Shown here: positions 53,382-61,998 of the stretch, piece by piece
How positions within the stretch are numbered: position 1 is the stretch's first letter
Layout of the letters: each line of letters begins with the position of its first letter
NCBI GenBank assembly: GCA_003635265.1
Contig: PYIZ01000010.1
Span: 85,087-149,086, forward strand
Length of the DNA: 64,000 nucleotides
Origin: Candidatus Poribacteria bacterium
GTDB taxonomy: Bacteria > Poribacteria > WGA-4E > PCPOR2b
Reading direction: 5' to 3'
Made by a program: the position numbers and the translations under genes
Notes under the pieces: model-generated
Told to the model about the DNA's origin: nothing
What the model saw: the letters and a program-made list of their open reading frames with translations, nothing else
Databases searched by the model: none

Positions 53382-53459
53382 CCGGTGTGGAAAACTGAAG
53401 ACCCTCACCCAGTTCAACTGTGCTCCGTTTGTGCGGCGACAGAACTGAAGGAAGGTCGA

Positions 53460-54302
53460 TTATCCCGCTGCAAATTCAACATCGACTGGATGCGGAATGA
53501 CACCAGATCTATATCCACGTTCCATCAACTCTCTGACCCCCGCCCTCCCTTTTTCACCGTAGTCAAGGGTGTAGTCGTTCACGTACATACCAACGAACCG
53601 ATCTGCTAGTTCCGTCTCCATATCACGCGCATAGTTCATGGCGTAAGCCAAGCCACCCTCGCGATGTTCCAGTGAATACTGAATGCTCTGCTTGATAAGC
53701 GAGGTGATGCGGCGAATCTTTTCCGTACCAAGATCGCGACGGATCGCATTCGCCCCAAGTGGGAGCGGCAAGCCTGTTTCCTCATACCACCATTCTCCCA
53801 GATCAACCACCTTATGCAGTCCCGCCCGACTATAGGTTAGCTGTCCTTCGTGAATAATCAACCCTGCGTCCGCATTACCCTCCTGAACATACGGCAGGAT
53901 TTGATTAAACTGAACCACTTCAGGATCAAAGTCAGGTTGGCAAAGACGTAACGTCAGGTAAGCCGTCGTCATCTCACCGGGTATTGCGATTTTTTTCCTT
54001 ACAAGGTCTTCTCGCCGCATCGGTTCTTTGGAGACGACAAGCGGACCGTACCGATCACCGATGCTCGCCCCACAAGGCATCAGCGCATAGTGATGGGCAA
54101 CGTAGGCGTAGGCGTGAACCGATATAGCGGTCACCTCCAACTCCCCGTTGACCGCCCGTTGGTTTAGGCTCTCAATGTCCTCAGCAACTTGGATAATCTC
54201 AAAGCTGTCGGTTGGAATCAAACCGTTAGCGATGGCATAGAACATAAAAGCATCATCAGAATCAGGGCTATGACCGATACGAATCTGTTCCGGTTGTGGC
54301 AT
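53460..54302 (-). CDS. mqnD: 1,4-dihydroxy-6-naphthoate synthase (futalosine pathway)
   Basis: 280-aa MqnA/MqnD-fold enzyme. IGHSPDSDDAFMFYAIANG, LEVTAISVHAYAYVAHHYALM and VVDLGEWWYEETGLPLPLGANAIRR-type sequences are the MqnD signature. It converts cyclic de-hypoxanthinylfutalosine to dihydroxynaphthoate in menaquinone synthesis. The organism should therefore use the futalosine route; the other mqn genes lie elsewhere. GGGAG precedes the start. Confidence 0.88.
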   Translation of the reverse strand: MPQPEQIRIGHSPDSDDAFMFYAIANGLIPTDSFEIIQVAEDIESLNQRAVNGELEVTAISVHAYAYVAHHYALMPCGASIGDRYGPLVVSKEPMRREDLVRKKIAIPGEMTTAYLTLRLCQPDFDPEVVQFNQILPYVQEGNADAGLIIHEGQLTYSRAGLHKVVDLGEWWYEETGLPLPLGANAIRRDLGTEKIRRITSLIKQSIQYSLEHREGGLAYAMNYARDMETELADRFVGMYVNDYTLDYGEKGRAGVRELMERGYRSGVIPHPVDVEFAAG

Positions 54303-54431
54303 CTATTTCTCCCATTACGACTGGAGGTTCGCTAGTGGTAGCACTCGACATGCGCTCATCTCAAATGAATTTCGCGCCGATTATATCAGATGATAGAGAG
54401 TGGTGTCAAGATTATACCCGTCAGTTTCGAC

Positions 54432-54460
54432 TTGACATGTAGAGGGTATTTGTGTTATCG
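54432..54460 (+). promoter_or_regulatory. Sigma70-type promoter for the small gene at 54547
   Basis: TTGACA (54432-54437), 17-base spacer, TTATCG (54455-54460). The -35 is perfect and the -10 moderate. Confidence 0.5.
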
Positions 54461-54546
54461 TGTCCACTTAGAAGACACCTACTGACTTTTGCAGATTTGC
54501 ATTGTCTATAGGTGTATGGAAATAGTGAATCAATGGAGGGAACGCA

Positions 54547-54753
54547 ATGGATGTGTTAGCTGAAAGATTAGACGCGAAATTACGCGAATGGGAACCGCAT
54601 ACTGTAGCGGAGGTCAGGGAACGAATCGCAGAAATTATTGATCTGGCAGACCATGACGTATTAGATATAATGCAATCGCGTTCAGTAGAACAGGAGGTTT
54701 TGAATCTACTCGATGAACCCACATGCCTTAAAAGAGAGAAACCTTCACAATGA
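54547..54753 (+). CDS. Small helical hypothetical protein
   Basis: 68 aa, soluble and acidic, nearly all helical: LAERLDAKLREWEPHTVAEV, ERIAEIIDLADHDVLDIMQS. GGAGGG (54535-54540) precedes the ATG at the right distance and a promoter lies upstream, so it is a real gene. No family is recognised. It is single, between mqnD and tRNA-Asn. A small antitoxin-like or adaptor role cannot be told from sequence. Confidence 0.7.
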   Translation: MDVLAERLDAKLREWEPHTVAEVRERIAEIIDLADHDVLDIMQSRSVEQEVLNLLDEPTCLKREKPSQ

Positions 54754-54807
54754 AACCCCATTCTTCACAATGTTGACCATATTCTTCCTCTCTCGATCCA
54801 ATTTTTC

Positions 54808-54836
54808 TTGCAATTCCGAAAACGATTATGTATAAT
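54808..54836 (+). promoter_or_regulatory. Sigma70-type promoter of tRNA-Asn
   Basis: TTGCAA (54808-54813), 17-base spacer and a perfect TATAAT (54831-54836), 49 bases ahead of the tRNA. Confidence 0.75.
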
Positions 54837-54885
54837 TAACCCTCGTTGCACCGCAACATATTGCCAGCGATTTGTTGCACAATAA

Positions 54886-54958
54886 TCTCCCGTAGCTCAG
54901 CTGGTAGAGCAGGTGGCTGTTAACCACTTTGTCGGCGGTTCGAATCCGTCCGGGAGAG
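54886..54958 (+). tRNA. tRNA-Asn (anticodon GTT)
   Basis: Acceptor TCTCCCG/CGGGAGA with discriminator G, D-arm GCTC...GAGC, anticodon stem GGTGG/CCACT with loop CTGTTAA (anticodon GTT), T-arm GGCGG-TTCGAAT-CCGTC. The 3' CCA is not encoded. Confidence 0.95.
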
Positions 54959-54964
54959 TTATTC

Positions 54965-55003
54965 AAAGCCCTGTTTGGTATTTTGCCGAACAGGGCTTTT
55001 TAT
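54965..55003 (+). terminator. Rho-independent terminator after tRNA-Asn
   Basis: A 14-bp stem (AAAGCCCTGTTTGG with CCGAACAGGGCTTT, one G-T pair) with a 7-base loop is followed by TTATTTT. It is placed six bases after the tRNA end. Confidence 0.88.
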
Positions 55004-55012
55004 TTTGACACC

Positions 55013-55264
55013 TTATAAATTGTTAAGGGATTCAAAGGATCGATTGTCGTCAAGATGAGAATGCTGCACTATCTGCTCCGTCGCCGAGAATCTCCTTTGC
55101 AACGGCAAGGCAAAATGGAATACCGATCCTTCCCCCAGACTGCTGTCAACCCATATTCTGCCACCATGTTGAAGCAGAATGTGCTTGGCAATCGCAAGCC
55201 CCAGCCCCGTGCCCTCCATCTCACGCGAGCGGCCTTTGTCCACCCGATAGAATCGCTCAAAAAA
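55013..55264 (-). pseudogene. Remnant of a sensor histidine kinase (ATPase domain end)
   Basis: Minus-strand codons read [35 protein letters not shown] and [15 protein letters not shown], the last third of a PhoR/BaeS-type HATPase_c domain (F, G1 and G2 boxes). Directly upstream there is an in-frame TGA, and the codons before it (TRLVS) no longer look like a kinase; no N-box, DHp or sensor domain is found in the 226 bases up to the next gene. Only the 3' end of the gene is left. It abuts the tRNA-Asn terminator. Confidence 0.8.
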
Positions 55265-55490
55265 TCAACTAACCAACCGCGTCAACCTTCAAAATATTAC
55301 CATGCAGGCGAGAGTGTGTCAACATGAGATCTACGACTGAGTTCTATTTGCATGGACGGTCCAGTTGGAGGTGATAGCCTGGTTGAAGGAAAGATTTTAA
55401 TAGACTTTTCTGCTCTGCTATGTTAAGATGTAAGATTAATCTACCCATCCCTAAGCACAACGTTCCAATAGAAAGTGAGCCCCAGTAGAA

Positions 55491-58436
55491 ATGAATAATT
55501 CCCACAATGAACTGGAACAGCTACTAAACGAAGAAATCGAAGGTGAAGTGCGCTTCGATCCGTACTCCAAAGTCTTATACAGTACCGACGCAAGTCTGTA
55601 TCAAATGGAGCCCATCGGCGTTGTTGTTCCACGACACAAAGAGGATGTAACCAAGACCATTCAAATCGCTTATGACCGCAACCTGCCGATTCTCCCTCGC
55701 GGCGGCGGAACAAGTTTGGCGGGACAGACGGTAGGTCAGGCAATTGTCATCGACATGTCTAAGTATATGAACGAGATTATTGAGGTCAATGTCGAAGAGC
55801 ACTGGGCACGGGTGCAACCGGGGGTTGTCATTGATGAATTAAACGACCATCTTAAGCCACATAATTTGATGTACTCCGCCGACGTGGCAACAAGCAGTCG
55901 GGCAAATATCGGCGGCACAATTGGCAACAATTCAGCAGGGGCACATTCCCTAATTTACGGTAAAACCATCGACCACACGATGTCCCTAGATTTACGGCTA
56001 TCCAACGGAGAAGCAATTTTTGTCGAACCAATTTCGCTCGACGAGCTTGCCACCAAGCAGCGTGGCGACTCCCGCGAAAGCCATATCTATCGGGAAATAT
56101 GCCGAATTGCTGCAGAAAATGAAGACGAGATACGGAAACAATTCCCTCGGGTCCTACGTCGGGTTGCTGGATATAACCTTGATGAATTTGTTACCAATGC
56201 GGGATCCAGAGATTTAACCCCCTACCGCAGAGATGGCTGCGACGTTGATCATCCGTTCAGCCTTGCGAAAATTATCGTCGGATCAGAAGGAACGCTCGCA
56301 ACAACGGTCGAAGCGAAGATTAACCTCGTGCCAACGCCGAAGATGACTGCGCTCAATGTGATTCACTTTCACACGCTGATTGAGTCGATGGAAGCAATGC
56401 AGCCAATCCTCGAATGCAATCCCACCGCCGTTGAACTCATCGACAAAACCATCATTGACATGACAAAGCAGTCGTTGGAGTTCTCCCGGATCAGCACCTT
56501 TATCCAAGGAAGTCCCGGGGCGATTCTCGCGGTAGAATTCTACGGCGAATCAGAGGATGAACTGTTTGACCAACTAGATACCCTTGAGCGCAAAATGAAA
56601 TCCGTCGGACTCGGTTACGCCTTCGTGCGCTGCATGACAGCAGAAGAAAAAACTCGGGTATGGGACACACGGAAAGCAGGATTGGGCTTACTTATGGGGG
56701 CAAGAAGCGACTACAAGCCCGTCGGGTTTGTTGAGGACGCAGCAGTTTCCATTGAAAATCTGCCGGAGTATATCCGTCGTTTTGCAAAGATTGTCGAGGA
56801 TCATGACACAACGGCTTCTTACTACGCGCACGCAAGTGTCGGATTACTGCATAACCGTCCTGTGATTAATCTCAAGAAGGAAGAGGATATTCAGAAGATG
56901 CACTCTATTGCACGGCATGTCCGCGATCTGTTGATGGAACTCGGCGGGGCAATGAGTGGTGAGCACGGCGACGGACTGGTGCGGAGTGAATGGATTGAGA
57001 GTATGTTCGGTCCTCAGATTTATCAGGCATTTCGCGAAGTGAAAGCCGCATTCGATCCGACAGGCATCATGAATCCCGGTAAGATTATTGATCCTCCACC
57101 GATGACAGAAAATCTGCGCTTTGGTCCTAAATACAATGCAATCAACATAGATACCTATTTCGACTTCTCCAGTCAGGGTGGATTCGGTGCCGCTATTGAG
57201 ATGTGCAACGGCGTTGGTGCGTGCCGCAAGAAATTGACCGGCACAATGTGCCCATCTTATATGGCGACACTAGAAGAGGAGCACTCAACGCGTGGTCGCG
57301 CAAATGCACTGAGAAACGTGCTCTCTGGAACGTTGCCGCATGATCACTTCACAGGTAAACGGCTCTACGAAGTGTTAGACCTCTGCTTGGAGTGCAAAGC
57401 CTGCAAGGCTGAGTGCCCATCTAACGTGGATATGGCAAAGCTGAAGTACGAATTCCTCGCTCACTACTACAAGGAGCACGGTATGCCATTACGGAATCGG
57501 TTGTTCGGCAATATCGCCGAACTCAGCGCGATCGGCTCTGCGTTCGCACCGATATCGAATTGGTTCATGAACAGCGGCATCTCCAAATGGGCGATGGACA
57601 AGTTCACAGGAATCGATCGACGGCGATCGCTGCCTAACTTTGTCCGCGAAACCTTTGAGAAATGGTTTCAGAAACATCAGGCTGCCCGTACCGATCATGG
57701 GAACGAGGCACGGAAGCAGGTTGTGCTATTCCACGATACCTTCATGAACTATAACTACCCTAGTATCGGAAAAGCTGCCACTGCTGTGCTTGAAGCTGCA
57801 GGATTTGAGGTTATTCTGCCAGAAAAGAGATGTTGCGGGCGTCCAATGATCTCCAAGGGACTGCTTGAGGACGCGATTGAGAATGCACGTTATAACGTTG
57901 AACGACTCCTTCCCTATGCCGCCCAAGGCATCCCGATCGTCGGCTGCGAACCCAGCTGCCTCTTGGCGTTGCGCGATGATTATGTGGATCTTATTCCCGG
58001 TGCAGATACAGATCTAGTCGCACAACACACATTTATGCTTGAGGAGTTCTTACTCTCCCTTCACGAAAAAGGGGAATTGAATTTGGAGTTTGAGGATATA
58101 GAAAAAGAGATCCTGCTGCACGGACATTGCCATCAGAAAGCCATTGTCGGTGTGAAACCTTCCGAGCAGGTCCTGAGTTTACCACCGGGTTACAACGTCA
58201 ATGTAGTAGATTCCGGATGTTGTGGCATGGCGGGTTCATTTGGTTATGAAGCCGAGCACTACGACGTATCAATGAAGGTTGGTTCCCGTCAACTATTCAA
58301 AGTAATCAATGGAACGGATGGCGATTTTGAGGTAGCAGTGGCGGGGGTTTCTTGCCGTGAACAGGTCAAACAGGGGACCGGCAAGGAAGCGAGACATCTG
58401 GTTGAAGTTTTGGCTGATGCGATACGTGACGCGTGA
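55491..58436 (+). CDS. FAD- and Fe-S-containing dehydrogenase (YdiJ/D-lactate dehydrogenase-like)
   Basis: 981-aa fusion. Residues about 1-540 form an FAD-linked oxidase (PCMH type) with PRGGGTSLAGQTVGQAIVID and NNSAGAHSLIYGKT, and the end GAMSGEHGDGLVRSEWIE. About 555-650 hold two 4Fe-4S motifs (CNGVGACRKKLTGTMCPS and CLECKACKAECPS). About 750-980 carry two CCG domains (EKRCCGRPMISKG..GCEPSCLLAL and HGHCHQKAI..DSGCCGMAGSFGYE). This layout is that of YdiJ, which oxidises D-2-hydroxy acids such as D-2-hydroxyglutarate or D-lactate and passes electrons to quinone. The start has a weak ribosome binding site. Confidence 0.92.
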   Translation: MNNSHNELEQLLNEEIEGEVRFDPYSKVLYSTDASLYQMEPIGVVVPRHKEDVTKTIQIAYDRNLPILPRGGGTSLAGQTVGQAIVIDMSKYMNEIIEVNVEEHWARVQPGVVIDELNDHLKPHNLMYSADVATSSRANIGGTIGNNSAGAHSLIYGKTIDHTMSLDLRLSNGEAIFVEPISLDELATKQRGDSRESHIYREICRIAAENEDEIRKQFPRVLRRVAGYNLDEFVTNAGSRDLTPYRRDGCDVDHPFSLAKIIVGSEGTLATTVEAKINLVPTPKMTALNVIHFHTLIESMEAMQPILECNPTAVELIDKTIIDMTKQSLEFSRISTFIQGSPGAILAVEFYGESEDELFDQLDTLERKMKSVGLGYAFVRCMTAEEKTRVWDTRKAGLGLLMGARSDYKPVGFVEDAAVSIENLPEYIRRFAKIVEDHDTTASYYAHASVGLLHNRPVINLKKEEDIQKMHSIARHVRDLLMELGGAMSGEHGDGLVRSEWIESMFGPQIYQAFREVKAAFDPTGIMNPGKIIDPPPMTENLRFGPKYNAINIDTYFDFSSQGGFGAAIEMCNGVGACRKKLTGTMCPSYMATLEEEHSTRGRANALRNVLSGTLPHDHFTGKRLYEVLDLCLECKACKAECPSNVDMAKLKYEFLAHYYKEHGMPLRNRLFGNIAELSAIGSAFAPISNWFMNSGISKWAMDKFTGIDRRRSLPNFVRETFEKWFQKHQAARTDHGNEARKQVVLFHDTFMNYNYPSIGKAATAVLEAAGFEVILPEKRCCGRPMISKGLLEDAIENARYNVERLLPYAAQGIPIVGCEPSCLLALRDDYVDLIPGADTDLVAQHTFMLEEFLLSLHEKGELNLEFEDIEKEILLHGHCHQKAIVGVKPSEQVLSLPPGYNVNVVDSGCCGMAGSFGYEAEHYDVSMKVGSRQLFKVINGTDGDFEVAVAGVSCREQVKQGTGKEARHLVEVLADAIRDA

Positions 58437-58598
58437 TATTGGTATTTTACTGCGAGATCAAGGACGATTAAATCACCTACACTATTGTCTGGCAATAGTT
58501 GCAGTGGATTAAGCTACAATAGAATGGATTACCCTCGACATACAAGGGAGCGGGATTTCCTTCCCTTTTTAAGGGAGAGAGTTCATCCCCAAGATTCA

Positions 58599-59519
58599 AT
58601 GCTTATCATCTATCTCACAATAGCGGTGCTCTCAGTTTATATCGGTGCCGTGATTGCCTTTTACACGCTACGCTCAGATCCGGTCATTTTCGCAATACTC
58701 ACAGGTTTTACAGCCAGTACCGTTGTGGGGTTTATCGGTTTTTTCCTTATACCCCATCTTTATGCAGATCTCGGATGGGTGAGTCTCGTTATCATGGCAG
58801 CTGGTTTTCTACCCATCTTTCTGCTTGAGCGAATCAGTCATCATAATCCACGATTCCCACTACAGAATCATCGATGGGTCGCGGATTTGACGGTGATTGG
58901 GCTATCAATCCACGCACTGACCGATGGATTTAATCTCGCTATCGCAAGCGAACACGAGATGCTAGGTCCCGGGCTTGCCGTTGTGATTTTAATACACCAT
59001 CTGCCGATTGCTTTTGTGCTGACGCTAGCATTTCTCAGCGATAACACACTCATTGCAGCCATCGGACGCCGGCTCCCTTTCGGATCTCGTTTGCATCTCA
59101 GCATACGATTGGGATTTGTCTCAACCTTCGGGCGGCTTCTCCCACTCGCAATTGCACCGGTCATTGGTGCGGTCATCGGAGAACGGATTTTGACCGGAGG
59201 ATTCGGCAAATTTATTGAATACCTGACCGCCTTTGCTGCTGGTACGCTGCTAAATGTAGTCATTGAAAGCTTTCATGGCGGTCATGCGTCCCATGCCCAT
59301 GCTCCGCATTCCGAGGGGAAACATTCTCATTCTGAGGGAGAACATTCTCACGAAAATCTCTCAATAAGTGAAAGAATATTTGCTATTGATAAGGTTAGCG
59401 GTGCGATGGCTTTCATGGTTGGTTTATTCGCTATTTTCCTCTTATCCCGTGATGTGTCCCACGATCACCATGACTTGCATCTTCATGGTGCACATCACCA
59501 TGAAGATCATCAGCACTAA
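58599..59519 (+). CDS. ZIP family divalent metal transporter
   Basis: About 306 aa from ATG 58599, which starts right at the first membrane helix (LIIYLTIAVLSVYIGAVIAF); upstream ATG 58524 is also possible and neither has a good ribosome binding site. Metal-site helices show IHALTDGFNLAIASEHE and ILIHHLPIAFVLTLAF. A cytoplasmic loop is His-rich (GGHASHAHAPHSEGKHSHSE), and the C-terminus has HDHHDLHLHGAHHHEDHQH. It imports or exports Zn or a related metal. It converges with hupE. Confidence 0.87.
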   Translation: MLIIYLTIAVLSVYIGAVIAFYTLRSDPVIFAILTGFTASTVVGFIGFFLIPHLYADLGWVSLVIMAAGFLPIFLLERISHHNPRFPLQNHRWVADLTVIGLSIHALTDGFNLAIASEHEMLGPGLAVVILIHHLPIAFVLTLAFLSDNTLIAAIGRRLPFGSRLHLSIRLGFVSTFGRLLPLAIAPVIGAVIGERILTGGFGKFIEYLTAFAAGTLLNVVIESFHGGHASHAHAPHSEGKHSHSEGEHSHENLSISERIFAIDKVSGAMAFMVGLFAIFLLSRDVSHDHHDLHLHGAHHHEDHQH

Positions 59520-59602
59520 GACCATGGGACTGGTCATTAGCAATTTAACAGCGGTGGTAACATGATCGCCACTGCCGTCAAATGTAGGACTTGGTTAGAC
59601 GA

Positions 59603-60178
59603 TCAACCGATAATAAGATGAAATCCAATGCCAGCGATGCCCGCACCTAGATACCTCAGCACCTGTTTGCCCTCCTTGTATCTATCCGCAATGATACCAA
59701 TCAAAACACCTGCGATATGAATGCCAGCTGTTCCGAGGACAAATCCACAAGCGTAGAACACCGGTTTAGATAAAGACGGCATCTCAGTTCCATGCGCGTG
59801 CCCATGAAATATAGCGAAGAACCCCACAAACACCATAGCTAACAGTGGTGAAAGTTTATTTTCTAAGGCAATCGCAATACCTAACGCCAACACAGAAAAA
59901 GCGATACCTAATTCAACCGAAAATAATGGTACGCTGTTTATTCCAAGGATTCCACCGCCGAGCATAACAAGCACAAAAGTTAATGGCACTCTCCATATAG
60001 CTTGCCCTCCCATTTGTGCGCTCAAAATCCCGACGCTTAACATTGCCAAAAGATGATCAAACCCAAGCACCGGGTGTGTCAATCCTGCCATGAAGCCGCC
60101 GCCACTGCCTTCGTGCGCGTAGGACATACTTGGAATAAACAATACAACTCCTAGTATTGATACAACGATTTTCCTCAT
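59603..60178 (-). CDS. HupE/UreJ family metal transporter
   Basis: 191 aa from ATG 60178 (AAAGG lies 11 bases upstream; ATG 60190 abuts it). The signal-like helix ends in SMSYAHEG, then LTHPVLGFDHLLAMLSVG, the HP...DH motif of the family, and FFAIFHGHAHGTE in the middle. Six membrane helices follow. HupE proteins move Ni or Co for hydrogenase or urease. It follows the outer-membrane barrel gene by about 41 bases, so the two are probably one transcript. Confidence 0.87.
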   Translation of the reverse strand: MRKIVVSILGVVLFIPSMSYAHEGSGGGFMAGLTHPVLGFDHLLAMLSVGILSAQMGGQAIWRVPLTFVLVMLGGGILGINSVPLFSVELGIAFSVLALGIAIALENKLSPLLAMVFVGFFAIFHGHAHGTEMPSLSKPVFYACGFVLGTAGIHIAGVLIGIIADRYKEGKQVLRYLGAGIAGIGFHLIIG

Positions 60179-60219
60179 AAGTTTTGCCATCCTTTCATTA
60201 CCTCAATGATAAACTTGAG

Positions 60220-61185
60220 TTAGTATGTAAAAAGGGATTCAACTGCAATGATAGTTTCTTCAGCGTCAAGACGCTGTTTGAATTCAGCAAGAAGCAACCA
60301 ATTATCCGTCGCTGTATAAGAGGGACTAAAGGTGAGCTCCGTAGAGGTGTCTTCATTATTCGTAGTGATACCGCTAAAGCGAACAGTTACGCCAACCGGC
60401 ACGGAAATTATATCTGCCAGTGAAATATTTGCCATGCCCAAAAAGTGCATGCCATTGTTACCGTCAGCACCCCAGTTACCCAACAAGTCAAACTCTCCAG
60501 CGAGGGTCAACGGTCCCTGTGAGAACGACACCCACGTATTCAGTTCAGTCTGTGTATAGTCATCCACCGCATCTAACGCATAGCCAACCTTCGCAGTAAT
60601 CCGCTCAATTGGGGTCAACGCAAGCTGGGCTTCGATGCCAAGGGTGCCCACATCCGTTTCGTTCTCCTCCCAGACACTAGATACAAACGCCATGTAAAGT
60701 TCTGCCTCTTTCATCGGTTTCACATTGACTGCAATACCGTTCTGATACCCAGGATGGGGGTTGCCCTCAGAATAAGAATATTGATAGAGAAGTGGCGGCT
60801 CTTCTGCTTCAAAACCCAAGGAGCTGAGTATGCGCCCCGCAGTAATGCTCACACCGGGTAGCATATCTTTAGGTGTGTATGTTACAAACCCCTGCTCTAG
60901 TTTGACACCTTGATTTGTATCGGTGGTGTCGATATCAACTTGTCCTATAACTGAACCGTAGTTCAGATGAAAGTCCATCTCGAACTGATCAAAAGACATG
61001 CTTGTTTCAGTTTCATCGCCCATAGTTGTTATGGTTGACATATCCAGAAAACCTGAGATCGAGAAGTTATCATTCAGCTTAATCTCCGCAGAAGCAGAAC
61101 CGAGCGCCAAAGTTAGTGCCAACATAACGAAAAGATATAAACACGACTGGATACCTCTGGTGTTCACCTTGGCTAAAATCATCAA
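60220..61185 (-). CDS. Outer-membrane beta-barrel (porin-like) protein
   Basis: 321 aa. Signal peptide (LYLFVMLALTLALGSASA), then alternating beta-strands with aromatic girdles: ISGFLDMSTITTMGDE, GQVDIDTTDTNQGVKLEQGF, ITAGRILSSLGFEAEE, and C-terminal aromatic residue (ESLFTY). The pattern resembles the BBP2/OmpL-like barrel group. As it precedes hupE it probably passes metal ions or a metal chelate across the outer membrane; that is inference. Its presence shows the organism is diderm. Confidence 0.75.
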   Translation of the reverse strand: MMILAKVNTRGIQSCLYLFVMLALTLALGSASAEIKLNDNFSISGFLDMSTITTMGDETETSMSFDQFEMDFHLNYGSVIGQVDIDTTDTNQGVKLEQGFVTYTPKDMLPGVSITAGRILSSLGFEAEEPPLLYQYSYSEGNPHPGYQNGIAVNVKPMKEAELYMAFVSSVWEENETDVGTLGIEAQLALTPIERITAKVGYALDAVDDYTQTELNTWVSFSQGPLTLAGEFDLLGNWGADGNNGMHFLGMANISLADIISVPVGVTVRFSGITTNNEDTSTELTFSPSYTATDNWLLLAEFKQRLDAEETIIAVESLFTY

Positions 61186-61245
61186 TTAATCCTCACTTTT
61201 CTAGTTAAAGATTCGCTAGAACTTTCATCACTAGAATATTGTGCC

Positions 61246-61830
61246 TTAGAGAACCATTTCGATGAGCCCACGGCTCTTTTTATCAAGAATCTCTAAGTTG
61301 GAGATCTCGAACCGATTGCCGTCCACATCAAGCAACAGCAGCCGGCGGTCTGTAATCCACTGTGCGCTCTCAGAAACGTTGCGAACGACAAACTCTCGGT
61401 TCCCCCGATCGGTCTGAACCTCCCAATAAGACACGCCAAACTCGCTCTTGAGCGAATCAACCCGCTTGATAATGGCGGTCATATACCGTTGTTCGATTTC
61501 CTCCTTGATGATGCGCTGGGACACAACGTCCAAATCAACCGGATCCTCGACCGTACAAATCACCTCGTTCTTTTCGTCGAGGAGACAGATGTATCGATCC
61601 GGCTGAGACAACGGGGCAGCACACACCACTCGAACCTTGAGGTAGGAACGGTCCCCCTCAATTGTCAGACGTAGCACCCACGGGGGCTCGCGGAATAGGC
61701 GGATCGTTTCCGGCACAACCCGTTCCGGATGGGTTACCTGAATAGGGGTGATCGCCCTCTCCGTTTTTGCTCCTCCATTTTCAGGCGCTGTTTTAATTTG
61801 TTTCTCTGAAGATGCCATTACATTCTCCAA
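61246..61830 (-). CDS. DUF1854 protein linked to ABC exporter
   Basis: 194 aa with the DUF1854 signature: LKVRVVCAAPLSQPDRYICLLDEKNEVICTVED-type strands, SQRIIKEEIEQRYMTAIIKR, WEVQTDRGNREFVVRN and LLLLDVDGNRFEISNLEILD, SRGLIE. Members are almost always beside an ABC exporter of the type found here, in cyanophycin-metabolism clusters among others. It follows the ABC gene on the minus strand after a 168-base gap. The function is unknown. Confidence 0.82.
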   Translation of the reverse strand: MENVMASSEKQIKTAPENGGAKTERAITPIQVTHPERVVPETIRLFREPPWVLRLTIEGDRSYLKVRVVCAAPLSQPDRYICLLDEKNEVICTVEDPVDLDVVSQRIIKEEIEQRYMTAIIKRVDSLKSEFGVSYWEVQTDRGNREFVVRNVSESAQWITDRRLLLLDVDGNRFEISNLEILDKKSRGLIEMVL

Positions 61831-61998
61831 TATGGTAGCCTAAGTTGCTATCGAAATGTGTGGCGCCCCCAACGATTCGTAGGGGATTACACGATGTGTC
61901 ATGTAGCCCATATTATTTTCATTCGCTCCGGTAAGACGGTAGGAGCACATTATACTGCGTGCTAGATGAAGAAGTCAAACGGCTTTCACACTATGACG

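Noticed and set aside
53385..53609. 74-codon plus-strand frame after the SDR gene
   Set aside because: Most of it is antisense to mqnD, and it has no ribosome binding site or recognisable domain.
55262..55267. In-frame TGA upstream of the kinase remnant as a second selenocysteine codon
   Set aside because: The codons before it do not continue the kinase sequence and no redox motif is involved; it is a broken gene.
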